In this document: in pieces, positions 17,606-28,610 of the stretch | How the letters are laid out: each line of letters begins with the position of its first letter | Numbering within the stretch: position 1 is the first letter of the stretch | Source of the DNA: Aurantiochytrium sp. KH105 | Taxonomy: Eukaryota > Sar > Bigyra > Thraustochytrida > Thraustochytriidae | NCBI GenBank assembly: GCA_003116975.1 | Contig: BGKB01000151.1 | Location: 62,001 to 126,000 of the forward strand | Length of the DNA: 64,000 bases | Reading direction: 5' to 3' | Notes under the pieces: model-generated | Told to the model about the DNA's origin: nothing | Databases searched by the model: none | Seen by the model: only the letters and a program-made list of their open reading frames with translations | Program-made: the position numbers and the translations under genes

Positions 17606-19900
17606 ATGGCCGAGGAGGACCAGCAGCAACAGCAGGCCGCCGCCTCGCAGGAGGAGCAGGCGCCCGCCAAGCAGGAGGAGCAAGGCGAGGAGCAGCAGGC
17701 CCAGCAGCAGGCCCAGCAACAGGCCGCTGACCAGGCCAACGCCGGCAACCAGGGCTTCCAGTCCGTCTCCCTCTACGTGGGCGACCTCCACCCGGATGTG
17801 ACCGAGACGTTGCTGTACGATATCTTCAACGCCGTCGGACCCGTCGCCTCGCTCCGCGTCTGCCGCGATGCCGTCACCCGCCGCTCCCTCGGGTACGCCT
17901 ACGTGAACTTCCAGAACTCGGCCGACGCCGAGCGCGCTCTGGACACGATGAACTACACCCTCATCAAGGACCGCCCCTGCCGCATCATGTGGTCGCAGCG
18001 CGACCCCTCGCTGCGCAAGACCGGCGCCGGCAACGTCTTCGTCAAGAACCTTGATCTCAGCATCGACAACAAGGCTCTCTACGATACCTTTTCGCTCTTT
18101 GGCAACATTCTCTCGTGCAAGGTCGTCACCGACCGCGAGGGCAACTCGCAGGGCTACGGCTTTGTCCACTTTGAGACCCTCAAGGCTGCCCAGGAGGCCA
18201 TCCGCAAGATCAACGGCATGCTCATCGCCGGCAAGGAGGTCTTCGTCGGCCACTTCCAGAAGCGCTCTGAGCGCGCCGGCGCCTCCGAGTGGACTAACCT
18301 CTACGTCAAGAACGTGCCCAAGCACTGGGATGACATCCGCTTCGAGAAGTTCTTTACCGATATTGGCCCCGTCTCCAGCTGCGTCGTCATGAAGGACGCC
18401 GAGGGCAAGTCTAAGGGCTTTGGCTTCGTTGACTACGCCGAGCACAAGGACGCTGTCACCGCCATCGAAAAGTTCCACGAGCTCGAGCTCCCCGCCGACG
18501 AGGAGTCCGAGAAGCTCCCTGCCGACGAGAAGCCCTCCGAGGGCGCCGCCGACAAGGAGGGAGGCGACAAGGAAGAGGACGCCGACAAGGAGGACGACGA
18601 GGCCGACAAGAAGCCCTCGCGCCGCACCGTGCGTCTCTTCGTCTCCCGCGCTCAGAAGAAGTCCGAGCGCGACCGCGAGCTCACCGAGAAGTTCGAGCAG
18701 ATGAAGCAGGATCGCCAGAGCAAGTACCAGGGCGTTAACGTCTACATCAAGAACCTCCACGAGTCGGTCACCGACGAGGACCTTCACGATGCCTTTAGCA
18801 AGTTCGGCTCGATCACCTCGGTCCGCGTCATGCGCGAGGCCGCCGACGACAAGGAGAAGGACGACAAGGAGACCGAAGAATCCACCGAGGGCGAGGAGGC
18901 CGCCGCCGAGGGCGAGGAAGGCAAGCCCAAGAAGCGCCTCGGCGCCTCCAAGGGCTTTGGCTTTGTCTGCTTTGCCGACCCGGAGAGCAGTCTTAAGGCC
19001 ATCACCGAGATGCAGGGCCGTATGCTCAAGGGCAAGCCCATCTTTGTTGCCCTTGCTCAGCGCAAGGAGTCTCGCCGTGCCGAGCTCGAGGCCCAGCACC
19101 GCCGTATGCCCCGCGGTATGCCCGGCATGCAGCAAATGTACCCGAACCCCATGATGCCCTATGGCGTCCCCGGCGGTATGCCCGGCGTGCCTCCTGGTGG
19201 TATGCCCGGCATGCCTCCTGGTGCCATGCCCCCGCAGGCCCGCGGCTACGCTCCTGGCTACATGCCCATGATGATCCCTCCCCGTGGCATGCCCGGTCGC
19301 GGCATGCCCCAGTACCCCGGCATGCAGCCTGGTATGCAGCCCGGTATGCAACCCGGCATGCAGCAGCAGGGTGGCATGCAGCCCGGCATGCAGCAGGGCG
19401 GCATGCAGCAGGGTGGCATGGGTAACATGCAGATGGGCCGTGGTGGTGGCCGTGGCGGCCGTGGTGGTCGCGGCGGTGGCCGTGGTGGCAAGAACGGTGC
19501 CCCTGGCCAGCAGCAGGGCGCCAACTTCAAGTACAACGCCAACGTGCGCAACCAGCCCGGCGGCCCCCAGGGCGCCATGCCTCCTATGGCCCCCCAGCAG
19601 GGCATGCCCATGGGCATGGGCGGCATGCCTCAGCAGCAACAGCAGGGCCCTGCCCCGCTCACCGCCGCGGCTCTGGCCTCTGCCTCCGAGAAGGAGCAGA
19701 AGAACATGATTGGCGAGCGTCTCTACCCGCTCATCATGCGCGAGCAGCCTCAGCTCGCCAGCAAGATCACCGGCATGCTCCTGGAGATGGACAACCCGGA
19801 GCTTCTCCACCTTATCGAGTCGCCCGAGTCGCTTAACGCCAAGATCCAAGAGGCTCTTCGCGTGCTGCAGCAGGCCAAGGAGAAGTCCGAGCAGCAGTAA
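17606..19900 (+). CDS. Cytoplasmic poly(A)-binding protein with acidic inserts in RRM3 and RRM4
   Basis: The 764-residue protein has the full PABP plan: a Gln-rich start, RRM1 (about 53-130, SLYVGDLHPDVTE), RRM2 (about 142-218, NVFVKNLD, GYGFVHFE), RRM3 (from about 230, NLYVKNVP, GFGFVDY), RRM4 (from about 378, NVYIKNLH, GFGFVCF), a Met/Pro/Gly linker with an RGG block, and a C-terminal MLLE/PABC domain (about 685-755, KITGMLLEMDNPELLHLIES). It binds mRNA poly(A) tails; MLLE recruits PAM2 proteins in translation and deadenylation. RRM3 carries an acidic insert of about 50 residues (295-345) before its last strand, and RRM4 one of about 35 (412-446) between its second and third strands. Both are Glu/Asp/Lys-rich and unusual for this family. 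The linker is rich in MPG and GMQ repeats. Confidence 0.96.
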   Translation: MAEEDQQQQQAAASQEEQAPAKQEEQGEEQQAQQQAQQQAADQANAGNQGFQSVSLYVGDLHPDVTETLLYDIFNAVGPVASLRVCRDAVTRRSLGYAYVNFQNSADAERALDTMNYTLIKDRPCRIMWSQRDPSLRKTGAGNVFVKNLDLSIDNKALYDTFSLFGNILSCKVVTDREGNSQGYGFVHFETLKAAQEAIRKINGMLIAGKEVFVGHFQKRSERAGASEWTNLYVKNVPKHWDDIRFEKFFTDIGPVSSCVVMKDAEGKSKGFGFVDYAEHKDAVTAIEKFHELELPADEESEKLPADEKPSEGAADKEGGDKEEDADKEDDEADKKPSRRTVRLFVSRAQKKSERDRELTEKFEQMKQDRQSKYQGVNVYIKNLHESVTDEDLHDAFSKFGSITSVRVMREAADDKEKDDKETEESTEGEEAAAEGEEGKPKKRLGASKGFGFVCFADPESSLKAITEMQGRMLKGKPIFVALAQRKESRRAELEAQHRRMPRGMPGMQQMYPNPMMPYGVPGGMPGVPPGGMPGMPPGAMPPQARGYAPGYMPMMIPPRGMPGRGMPQYPGMQPGMQPGMQPGMQQQGGMQPGMQQGGMQQGGMGNMQMGRGGGRGGRGGRGGGRGGKNGAPGQQQGANFKYNANVRNQPGGPQGAMPPMAPQQGMPMGMGGMPQQQQQGPAPLTAAALASASEKEQKNMIGERLYPLIMREQPQLASKITGMLLEMDNPELLHLIESPESLNAKIQEALRVLQQAKEKSEQQ

Positions 19901-21327
19901 ATGCACACCAACGGCGGCGCGAAGCTTTGATCGCTTTCCATGCAAATTTTGCATGTGATCTCGAACAGAGCACTGACCGATTGATACATCTTCATCCACT
20001 CTTTCATCAGCTTTCGGTTGCGCGCAAGTTGCGTCTGGTGGCGTTAACGACGACGATGACGAGACGAACTCACAGAGGCGTGCATTTTGGGGGAAAGAAA
20101 GGCAATCATTCGAGCGTAGCAGCAACGAAAGCCAGCAAGCAATGATGGAGCGGTGGATGAGGATTGCAAGGCATACTTTTGGTGCGCTTGCGATACCATG
20201 CGACGCGACGGCCAGCTCCTGGGGGGAGTTGGCCCATGTCGGTTGGAAAATGACAACGACAACTACTACAACTTTTATGAGGACCGAAGAAGTGCCTCCC
20301 CCTGCGGGAATAATGGGCGCTGGACCACGCAGTGCGAACATTCGACAAGCTACACACAGACAGTGCACCGTCTGTTGTCATGGCATGCGGATGTCTCGCG
20401 CATATTCTAATCTATCTTCAAGGAGACAGAGCCTTGCAGCGAGCGATCAATTCTCATGTGGGATGGACCAAACGAATCAAAGTGTCTCCCGAATTTATCG
20501 TCGTTCGGCTTGTCGCCGCAACAAAAGGAGAGCTTCGCACTGGAGCCCCGGACACCCAGTGACGAAGCCAAATGCGAAAAACAACAGAAAAGATCTAAAA
20601 AAGACCAAAAAAAGAAGAATAACACTACCAAGCGCGGTACTCGATGGACGAAGCGCATGCGTTGCGGGGGCAACGCGAGCGAGACGATGCCGCGGGATTC
20701 ATCGCTCAGGGAGGGTTTCAAGGGTATATTGATTGCTCTTTCGATTCCCCCCTGGTGTCCGGGCCCGGCCGTTCTCGTTATCACGTTCGCCTTCTCGCTT
20801 CCATGCTCGCACCAGACAAGCTTGCGTGCCTGCATAAGTCTGTCCTGCTCGCGCAGAAGAACTTTCAACAATAACTCATCCATCATCTTTTTCTACCAAG
20901 ACTTTTTTTCCTATTCTTTCGGTTGCTGTTGGTGTAGTTGTTGTCGTCATCATCAAAATCTTGTCAGTGCAAAGAGCACGAGCGGCAATTCTCAATACTT
21001 TCTTTCCCCAAAGCTTGGCGCCTACTCTTTTTTAGAAAAGAGCTTGCGCTATGTTTTTTGAAAGCAAGTAGAATTTGGAAATGATACTCACATTGAGCTC
21101 GAAGCCCACGCGTTTTTCTTTTCGTTGACAAAAATGATGTTTGTGCTCTGTGTTTGTTTGGAGGCAATCAAGACATAGGATCATGCAAAATCACATTCTA
21201 CATTTGTTCAGGTCAATGTCGTCTTTCGGGGTCGGCGAAGGGACACTTTTGAGCACGGCGCACATTCGTTCTCTGCTCACAAAAGTCGCGATTGCAAAAG
21301 TACATAGTCTATCGGGGCAGCGCTCAA
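19901..21327. other. Convergent intergenic region, no supported gene
   Basis: About 1.4 kb lies between the PABP stop and the sulfatase stop. Composition is mixed, with A-rich patches near 20570-20630. One minus-strand frame (20407-20886) opens with plausible protein sequence (MMDELLLKVLLREQDRLMQA) but loses it downstream and matches nothing I know; it could be an exon of an unseen gene. Confidence 0.4.
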
Positions 21328-22935
21328 TCACTGCAACAGAGGCTGTCGATCTTCGGCCGTTGTCTGTTCAAAATAGGCGGTTTCGTCCCAGTCATCAGAC
21401 CTGCAAAGGTCCACATACGTGAGTACCGCTGAAAGGGTCGAACGATCCTGCTCGGTCTCGAGCGGGTCTTCGCTCATATTGTAAATCTCCGTCTTTGCCT
21501 TGAGCCACTTGTTCCAACGAATGACACCATTGTTTCGCTTGCGGAAGAATACAATTGCACGGATACTACGGAAGCGTACAGAAAAGGCCACGACCCGCTT
21601 CGACGTGTACGAATCATACAAAGACACCGAGGCCATTCTCAAGTTGGGCTCCTCAAGGTCAAAAAAGTAAGGCTGTAGATCCGTCCCAGCAAGCTCTTGC
21701 GGATAGGACTCATTCACGCCTGCCATGGCAACGAGGGTAGCCATAATGTCCACCGCCTCCGTGGGCATGGGAACTGTTCCCCCAGAGGACACTATGTTCG
21801 CGTTTGCATCACGGTAAGCTTGCGATGGCTTGATGATCAGTGGTGCTCGCGTGGCCTGCTCAAAAACGGTCTTCTTGGCCCACATCCCGTGGTCGCCAAG
21901 GTGATAGCCATGATCGCCCCAAAAAACCACAATTGTGTTCTCTTTGACGGCCGTGTAGTCGTCGAGGACGTCGAGGACTTGGCCGACAAAGTAGTCCGTC
22001 TGGGTAGCGGCCACGTAGTAAGCCCGGTTGATCGCCGTGGCATTTGTTTCTTCGAAGCCATAGACTGCATTGAGTATTTCTTGGTTGTCGCTCTGTAAAG
22101 CCTTGTTTGAAACCTGTTTGAAAAATGATTTCGGGTCGATCTCGGCGTTGGTTTCCGCGACTTCCTCAAACTTGGCGAGCTCATGGGACATCCAGAAGTC
22201 CTCCGACACGAAAAAAGGCAAGTGAGGCTTGTAAAATCCGACGGCAGTGAAAAACTTTTCACCAGCTTCGGCGGACGCTTTAATCTGTAACCGCGCAGCT
22301 TCGGCAACACAGTAATCCATTTGGCCGGACAGTGGGCCGTACCCTACGGCAAGCAAGTTCTTGTTCTTGTGTTTCGGCGCGCTAATGTGGTCACACAAGG
22401 TCTCGTTCGCAGCCAACGCAAACCCCGATGGGTTCTCGTCCCAAGAGCACTCCGCGTTGGGCTTCGATGCATCGCAAAGATCGCTCTGAGTATAACGAGC
22501 AAGTCGTGTCGGGCCGAAATTCGAAGCGTCGAAGACCTTTCCCCACGAGTACGTGCGGTATCCCAATTTGCGGAAAAACCCAGGGAGCGTCACGCGGTCC
22601 TTGTTGTACTTGCGAAATTTGGGCTCAAAGTGATAGATGCGCGTCTGCGGTACACGAAGCCCAGACAGCATGCTCGCCCTACTTGGCCCGCATTCTGGCG
22701 ACGAGACATGGTGGTTGGTGAACACGAAGCCTCCGTCTGCAGCAATGCGGTCGTCAATGTTGGGCGAGATGGCGAGAGGGTCGTCAAAGCTGCCGAGGAC
22801 GGGCTTGAGGTCATCTGCAATGATGAGGAGGATGTTCTGTGCTTCGGCAGGGGCATTGATGGCCCGGGCACCCGTCGTGCACGCGACAATCACGGTCAAT
22901 ACCGCCGCCACTCGAGCCTGCGTCGCGTACCGCAT
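21328..22935 (-). CDS. Secreted sulfatase, iduronate-2-sulfatase-like
   Basis: The 535-residue protein starts with a signal peptide (about 1-25). NILLIIADDLKP holds the metal-binding Asp pair of the alkaline-phosphatase-like fold. CGPSR (C82) is the C-x-P-S-R motif whose Cys is converted to formylglycine in type I sulfatases. The context (SRASMLSGLRVPQTRIYHF, FRKLGYRTYSWGKVF) fits the iduronate-2-sulfatase group, and the downstream WGDHGYHLGDHGMW block is another family hallmark. It should hydrolyse sulfate esters in the secretory or lysosomal pathway or outside the cell. The true substrate is unknown; in a protist it may be an algal or cell-wall sulfated glycan. A formylglycine-generating enzyme must be encoded elsewhere. 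Confidence 0.9.
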   Translation of the reverse strand: MRYATQARVAAVLTVIVACTTGARAINAPAEAQNILLIIADDLKPVLGSFDDPLAISPNIDDRIAADGGFVFTNHHVSSPECGPSRASMLSGLRVPQTRIYHFEPKFRKYNKDRVTLPGFFRKLGYRTYSWGKVFDASNFGPTRLARYTQSDLCDASKPNAECSWDENPSGFALAANETLCDHISAPKHKNKNLLAVGYGPLSGQMDYCVAEAARLQIKASAEAGEKFFTAVGFYKPHLPFFVSEDFWMSHELAKFEEVAETNAEIDPKSFFKQVSNKALQSDNQEILNAVYGFEETNATAINRAYYVAATQTDYFVGQVLDVLDDYTAVKENTIVVFWGDHGYHLGDHGMWAKKTVFEQATRAPLIIKPSQAYRDANANIVSSGGTVPMPTEAVDIMATLVAMAGVNESYPQELAGTDLQPYFFDLEEPNLRMASVSLYDSYTSKRVVAFSVRFRSIRAIVFFRKRNNGVIRWNKWLKAKTEIYNMSEDPLETEQDRSTLSAVLTYVDLCRSDDWDETAYFEQTTAEDRQPLLQ

Positions 22936-25900
22936 GCTTGCTGTGACCTTTTAAACTTGTCTCAGATGCAAGCTTTCAGCTCGTCAGGCGAGCCACCACG
23001 AAAGTAAGCAAGCACGTCGACGTGCTGCTCCACTCACTCGAGCGAGCAAGCGCCAGGGGAATTGCGGTTCTGTTCTGGCCTTCGGCCACGCACTTTTGTG
23101 ATTTGAGGGGTATGTGTCGCTGCAGGGTCAGGTCCGCGTGCAAGGTGCCGGGGCGCTACCTCGCTTGCTTCCATCGGCCTGGCTCACGCTCAGCTTTGCC
23201 CGCCATCACGGACCCACACAGTCACCTTCCTACCGCGCAGCAGCGGCTACGGCTCATAGAGGTAGGTATAAGGAGTGAACGGATAGAACAGGTCGTGGAC
23301 AAGGCACCGTGACTGCACGCTGGACAGGGCGGGCAGCGTTTCTCCACTGCTTGTGGCCGATCCAAGGCGCACCGCGAGGCACTCACTCTACTCCTCTCCA
23401 CTCAACTCGAATCCACTCGACTCCGCGCGGCGGCAGCAGCAGCGATCTATCCGGCCATCCCGCCCGTGCCGCCAGCCAGCCAGCCGGCCAATCGATCGGT
23501 CGGTCGACCAGGCCGCAGCCGCCTGTGCGGCGCTGCATGCAAATTCGCGCTCCACAGCGGCGTGAATCCCTCAACAACTTGAAGACGCAGTCGCTGCGCA
23601 GTGCCCTTGACGCCGCACCTCCAAGTCCGAGTCGATGCTGCACGCTCCCGCTCGTCCCGTGCGGCGCGGAACGCGTCAGCGTGCTGCAACTGGCAGCAGC
23701 AGCTGGTGCAGCAGCTGCACCTGCTGCTGCTGCCATTCAAGTTGCGATGATCACGCTTGCGACTGCGACGACCGGCCGACCGAGCAATGGATTGCCGCCC
23801 TCTTGGCACGGCTCTCCCCGCCAGTCCGAGTCGGAGTCCCGGAGGAAGGCCCGGGGACCGGGATTCTCAACAGACAGCTCCTGCCGCGAGGGCGCGGTCT
23901 CTGCGGCACGCAACGCCTGCGACAGCGACAAGCGCCAGCGAGCGAGGCCCTGCAGCGGCCGAGCATGGCGCATTTCGACGCTCCCGCTGCTGTGAATATC
24001 GCGGGGGGTCGGTATAGGTATAGGTATAGGTAGCCTGCGCGCAGAGCATAGCAGAGTAGCGCAATGCTTTCCTGGCCGCACGTACCTGTGCTGCAAAGGC
24101 TTGAGCGATGCACTGCGCCATCGGGATACTAGCTTGCGCTCTCGACCCCTCCGGGCTACCTGGCTGTGCGGCCTGCGAGAGCGCAGTGGCAGTGGAGGTC
24201 GCGGAGGTCGCAGGCTGCTGCTGCCAGCGTCTGCAGCAGGAGCTGCTGCTGCACGCAAGATAGGCACCTCGCAGATGCCCTCACTCGGACCCCGGGCCGT
24301 CCCGGGGTCAAGCAGGTCCCGTGCGGCTGCGGCTGCGGCCTGCCGCCATGGCCGCTGGTGGTGTGGCTGGCAAATCTCGAAAGGCCTGCGAGAGGGGGGA
24401 CCCGGCAGAGGCTGCTGCGCGTGCAGGACTGCGCGGTGCGAACATCCGCCCTCCGTCGGGGCAACGCCTTCTTGCTGGCAGTGGCAGGTACTGAGGCAGG
24501 GGCAGGGTTGGGGAGCTCGGAATGGGTCTCGGTCCCGGGCAAGCACCGAGGACGATTCGTCCGTCAAGTTGTTCGTAGCAGTGGCACCGTGCCACGGCTG
24601 CTTGATTGATGACGGCAGCGGCAGCGGTCAGGCGGCTGTGGGATTTTTTTTTTCTAATACAATAGGGGCATCCTACTTGTACTGCTTGTGCTGCTTCTTG
24701 CGACGATCATGCGTTGAACCTGAACTGATGCCTCGCAAGGAGAAATGAGATCAACTGTAGCTTCATGCGTTCCCTCATGTGTGTAACAAGCCGCGCGAGG
24801 TCATCTGTCAGATCAAAACACACAGCGTTGAGCTACATCCGAGGCCAATGCTAAAGCTACATTGGATGCAGCGTATCTTGAGAATCAAAGATGGGCTTCG
24901 GGTGGGAGTCCCGAATTCGTATTGCTCGGGCAAGAAGTCATTCTATCTTGTTGTCATCTTGCACATTCTGCCCATTTTGTATGTGATGCGGCAACGAGAA
25001 TGCCAAATACTAAATCCTTGAGCACGAATCTGAAAAATGGTATCGCGGTGGCAAACTCATGTCAGTCAGCAAGTCGATCTAAGATTGAGGAGCGCTTCCT
25101 TTCCCTGTCGTTTGGTCGCCAGTCAATCAAGGCAACGACATCCCTTTTTGGAAAGTCAAATCGAGATTTGTTGATGTCTCGTGCTCATAGACGCCGCGTC
25201 ACTACCCGATCACGAAATAATGAGAGGGCTAATTTGCTCATCCATTGCTGTCTGAAGCTGAATGGCGTCATTTATGAAGCCGAACCCCATCAATAAACGG
25301 GCACAATAAGCGAGCGATGCGAATAACCGAGAAGCTTTTCTGCGTTTCTATCCTTTCCAGCGTAATTCTTTGAGCCAATAAAACCGATCGACTTCGACAC
25401 ATGCTTGCGTCTTGCGTCATCGACATGAATGTCGTCGGTTCAGTTTCCCTTCCGTTTGCACTGCCACGCTTATTTACTTCATCTGCAATGTTGGAACCAA
25501 TTATGACATGTCCTGCTAGCGCTTCCCTTCTGCCAGCCGTTGAACCGCCACTCCCCTCCACAGCCATACCTCACCTGGCTGCACGCTCCGGTCCCGTGCA
25601 AGAACCAGGTTTTCCTTCGCGAAGTGTCGCTGGTCGCCCGACGGTTAGTCGCCGCGCACCCGCTCCTCGCGGCACGCTGCGACTTCTGTCTCTCTTATCC
25701 CACCTGACCCCGCGCCATTCTGTTTCTTCGACTCCGCCGTATCCAAATAACGGACCCGGATGCACCGGCTGCAAAGGTCCTCTCTACCCACCTAAAACCC
25801 ACTTCTGCGTAAGGCCGCGCACCTAGCTCCCGTCCCCCTTCTTAAGGCGGCCGCGCCCCCTCGGCAACGTCTAACGTTCGCGCCTTCTCGATCTTGCGCG

Positions 25901-26530
25901 TCGCGCCCTCGCTGCGCGCCTCCGCTCGCCTCTCCGCTGCGCCTGGAGGCCGCTGCGGCGCGCTTGCGAGTCGAGTTGCGTGGAGTCGCGCCGCGTCGCG
26001 CCGCGTCGAGTCGAGTCGAGTCGAGCCGAGCCGAGCCGAGCCGAGCCGAGCCGAGCCGAGTCGGGTCGAGTCGAGGTGGGCCGGGCCGGGCTGGGCGGGC
26101 GCCGTTGCGCAAGTGCACATTGGCCGGATAGGCGAGTGCGGCGCGGCGCGCGCAAGTGCGGAATGGCGCGCGCACAGTGGAGAATGGCGCGGGCTGCGGC
26201 GCGGCGTTGACGGCGCGCGAGGAGGGCGAGCAGAGCGGCAGCGCGGAGGACGAGAGCAGCGGCGGCAGGAGAGGACGCGCGCAGCGAGGCGGGAGCGAGC
26301 GCAGCGAGGCGGCGGCGCGGCGAGCAGCGGCGCGCGCAGGCGGGCAGGCAGGCAGCAGCAGAGCGGCGGACCCGCGGCAGCGATCCCGATCTCGGGCATC
26401 GCGCACGGCGAACGGCGGCGGTTGGAGCAGATCGAGAAGGTCGCGCGCTCGCGCTCGCGCTGACGGACGCAGAGGGCGGCGGCAAGGACGAGGAGCGGGA
26501 CGCGGAGAGGAGAAACAGAAGAAAGGGAAA
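22936..26530. other. Long divergent intergenic region (sulfatase / CCT1)
   Basis: About 3.6 kb without a supported gene. It is GC-rich at both ends, with CAG/CTG-rich words (23690-24260), GGTATA repeats near 24010-24030, an AT-richer middle (about 24650-25560), and a (CGAGY)n tract (26006-26074) upstream of CCT1. Open frames are short, low-complexity and unlike known proteins. The AT-richer middle could hold a non-coding RNA or a decayed element; nothing identifies it. Confidence 0.4.
26006..26074. repeat. (CGAGY)n tandem repeat upstream of CCT1
   Basis: About thirteen imperfect copies of a 5-bp unit (CGAGT then CGAGC) lie about 460 bp before the CCT1 ATG, in the promoter or 5' UTR. Confidence 0.8.
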
Positions 26531-28165
26531 ATGTCGGAAGGCGGCATGCTCGCGATTGACGGGTCGCGCGAGACCGGCCAGGATGTGCGCACGCAGAACA
26601 TGATGGCGGCGGTGTCGATCGCCAACATCGTCAAGTCCTCGCTGGGACCCGTGGGCCTGGACAAGATGCTCGTGGATAACGTTGGCGACGTGACCATCAC
26701 CAACGATGGAGCGACCATCCTCAAGCTGCTCGACGTGGAGCACCCTGCTGGCAAGGTGCTGTGCGAGCTGGCCGACCTCCAGGACCAGGAGGTAGGCGAC
26801 GGCACCACCTCGGTAGTGATTCTGGCCGCGGAGCTGCTCAAGCGCGGTAACGAGCTCGTCAAGCAGCGCATTCACCCCACTTCCATCATTTCCGGCTACC
26901 GGCTCGCACTTAAGGAGGCCGTGCGCTACATCAAGAAGACCCTGACGATCCCCATGAGCAAGCTCGAGCGGTCGAACTTGGTCATGGCGGCCAAGACGTC
27001 GATGAACTCCAAGATCATTGGCCCCGAGAGCGATCACTTTGCTGAGATCGCCGTTTCCGCCATGCAAAATGTGCGCACCGAACGGCCCGACGGCAGCGTG
27101 CGTTACCCACTCAAGGCCGTTAATATTATCAAGGCGCACGGCCGCAGCAGCCGCGAGAGTGTCCTCGTTGACGGCTATGCCATTAACTGCACTCGCGCGG
27201 CCCAAGGCATGCCGACCTCGATCTCGAACGCCAAGATTGCCCTTCTCGACTTTAACTTGGCGCGCCACAAGCTCAAGCTCGGCGTGCAGGTCCTTGTCAA
27301 GGACCCGCGCGAGCTCGAGGCGCTGCAGCAGCGCGAGCTCGACATCACCAAGGAGAAGATTCAGACCATTCTCAAGTCGGGCGCCAACGTTATTCTTTGC
27401 TCCAAGGGCATCGACGACGTCTGTCTCAAGTACTTTGTTGAAGCCGGCGCCATCGCCGTGCGTCGTGTGCCCAAGGACGACCTTCGCCGCATCGCCAAGG
27501 CCACGGGCGGCGAGCTCGTGCTCACTATGGCGGACGCCGACGGCGCGGATGAGGAGTTTGATCCTTCGTGGCTCGGCTCTGCCGGTGAGGTCTCGGAGGA
27601 GCGTCTGGGTGACGGTGAGATTATCTACATCAAGGAATGCGTCAAGACGGCCGCGCAGACGGTCGTCTTGCGTGGTGCCAACGAGTACTTTTTGGACGAG
27701 GTCGAGCGTTCGCTGCACGATTCTCTCTGCATCATCAAGCGCGCATTAGAAACGAACACTCTTGTGGCTGGCGGCGGCGCCGTGGAGACCGCCCTCTCTG
27801 TGCACCTCGAGGACTATGCATCGACGCTTGGCACGCGCGAGCAGCTCGCAATTGTCGAATTCGCCCAGGCTCTTTTGGTGATTCCCCGCACTCTTGCTAC
27901 CAATGCGGCGCAGGACGCCACCGAGCTTGTTGCGCGTCTTCGCGCCAAGCATGCCGTCTCGCAGCAGGACCCGGCGCAGGGCGAGGGCATGCAGTACTCG
28001 GGTCTCGACCTCGTCGCTGGCAAGGTTGTCAACTGCTTTGAGTACGGCATTGTAGAGCCGGCCATCAGTAAGGTCAAGTCGCTGCGCTTTGCCACAGAGG
28101 CCGCCGTCACAATTCTCCGTATCGATGACTCCATCAAGCTTAACCCGCGCGAGGAGCCGCAGTAG
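26531..28165 (+). CDS. CCT1: CCT/TRiC chaperonin subunit alpha (TCP-1 alpha)
   Basis: The 544-residue group II chaperonin subunit matches the alpha subunit in its start (LAIDGSRETGQDVRTQN) and in equatorial-domain motifs SSLGPVGLDKMLVD, TITNDGATILKLLDVEHPA and VGDGTTSVVILAAELL, which bind ATP. The later CIIKRALETNTLVAGGGAVE and the end with LRIDDSIKLNP are also typical. CCT1 is one of eight subunits of the cytosolic ring that folds actin, tubulin and other proteins, a link to the kinesins and TTL-like protein here in theme only. The frame extends upstream to 26156, but that part is Arg/Gly-rich and the family start is at 26531. Confidence 0.97.
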   Translation: MSEGGMLAIDGSRETGQDVRTQNMMAAVSIANIVKSSLGPVGLDKMLVDNVGDVTITNDGATILKLLDVEHPAGKVLCELADLQDQEVGDGTTSVVILAAELLKRGNELVKQRIHPTSIISGYRLALKEAVRYIKKTLTIPMSKLERSNLVMAAKTSMNSKIIGPESDHFAEIAVSAMQNVRTERPDGSVRYPLKAVNIIKAHGRSSRESVLVDGYAINCTRAAQGMPTSISNAKIALLDFNLARHKLKLGVQVLVKDPRELEALQQRELDITKEKIQTILKSGANVILCSKGIDDVCLKYFVEAGAIAVRRVPKDDLRRIAKATGGELVLTMADADGADEEFDPSWLGSAGEVSEERLGDGEIIYIKECVKTAAQTVVLRGANEYFLDEVERSLHDSLCIIKRALETNTLVAGGGAVETALSVHLEDYASTLGTREQLAIVEFAQALLVIPRTLATNAAQDATELVARLRAKHAVSQQDPAQGEGMQYSGLDLVAGKVVNCFEYGIVEPAISKVKSLRFATEAAVTILRIDDSIKLNPREEPQ

Positions 28166-28610
28166 ATAGGCGCTGTTTGATTCGGGAACGCAACGAGCGC
28201 GCGATGGTCTCGAGCCGCACCTCGAGGCAAATGGTAACACTTTTATGCGATCTTGCTGCTGTCCCTTTTTTTTTTGCTTTCGGTTTCTTCTCTCTTACTT
28301 TTTCTTTTCCTTATTGTTCTTGTTTTTGGCCTAATTGTGCGATATGCTCGCCGCTGAAATAGCTGCATGGTGCTCATTTTCCAGCACTTCGTTTTTCACT
28401 GGCACAACCGCACCGCCTAATGGCTGACCTAAAGGCTGGCCTGATGGCCAACTTTGGGTTGACCTGAAGGCTGGCCTGATTGGCTGACCTGATGGCTGAC
28501 TTGGAGGCTAATCTGTGAGGAACATATCTCGCAGCACATGCAAGTTTTTCTCCATGAAAAGTGACAAATCGTGTGACGCGTTATCTCCTGGTATCAGGTT
28601 GGTTTCAATC
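28166..28610. other. CCT1 3' region with degenerate GGCTGACCTGATGG repeats
   Basis: This gap of 445 bp runs between the CCT1 stop and the retrotransposon. At about 28420-28515 several imperfect copies of a TGGCTGACCTGA-type unit follow one another. The last five bases (28606-28610, CAATC) are the retroelement target-site duplication. No gene is seen. Confidence 0.6.
28420..28515. repeat. Degenerate tandem repeat, GGCTGACCTGATGGC-type unit
   Basis: Five to six diverged copies with variable spacing differ by substitutions such as GACCTAAAGG, GGCCTGATGG, GACCTGAAGG and GACTTGGAGG. Confidence 0.6.

Noticed and set aside
16916-20368. 1150-codon minus-strand open frame opposite PABP
   Set aside because: It is composed of Leu/Val/Ala-rich runs mirroring the PABP codons and continues through microsatellites. 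PABP on the other strand has four RRMs and an MLLE domain.
20407-20886. 159-codon minus-strand frame starting MMDELLLKVLLREQDRL
   Set aside because: The opening looks protein-like, but the rest decays into low complexity and I cannot link it to a family or to splice sites. It could be one exon; not enough to call.
25871-27718. 615-codon minus-strand open frame over CCT1
   Set aside because: It is a shadow of CCT1 running into Arg/Ser-rich repeat sequence.
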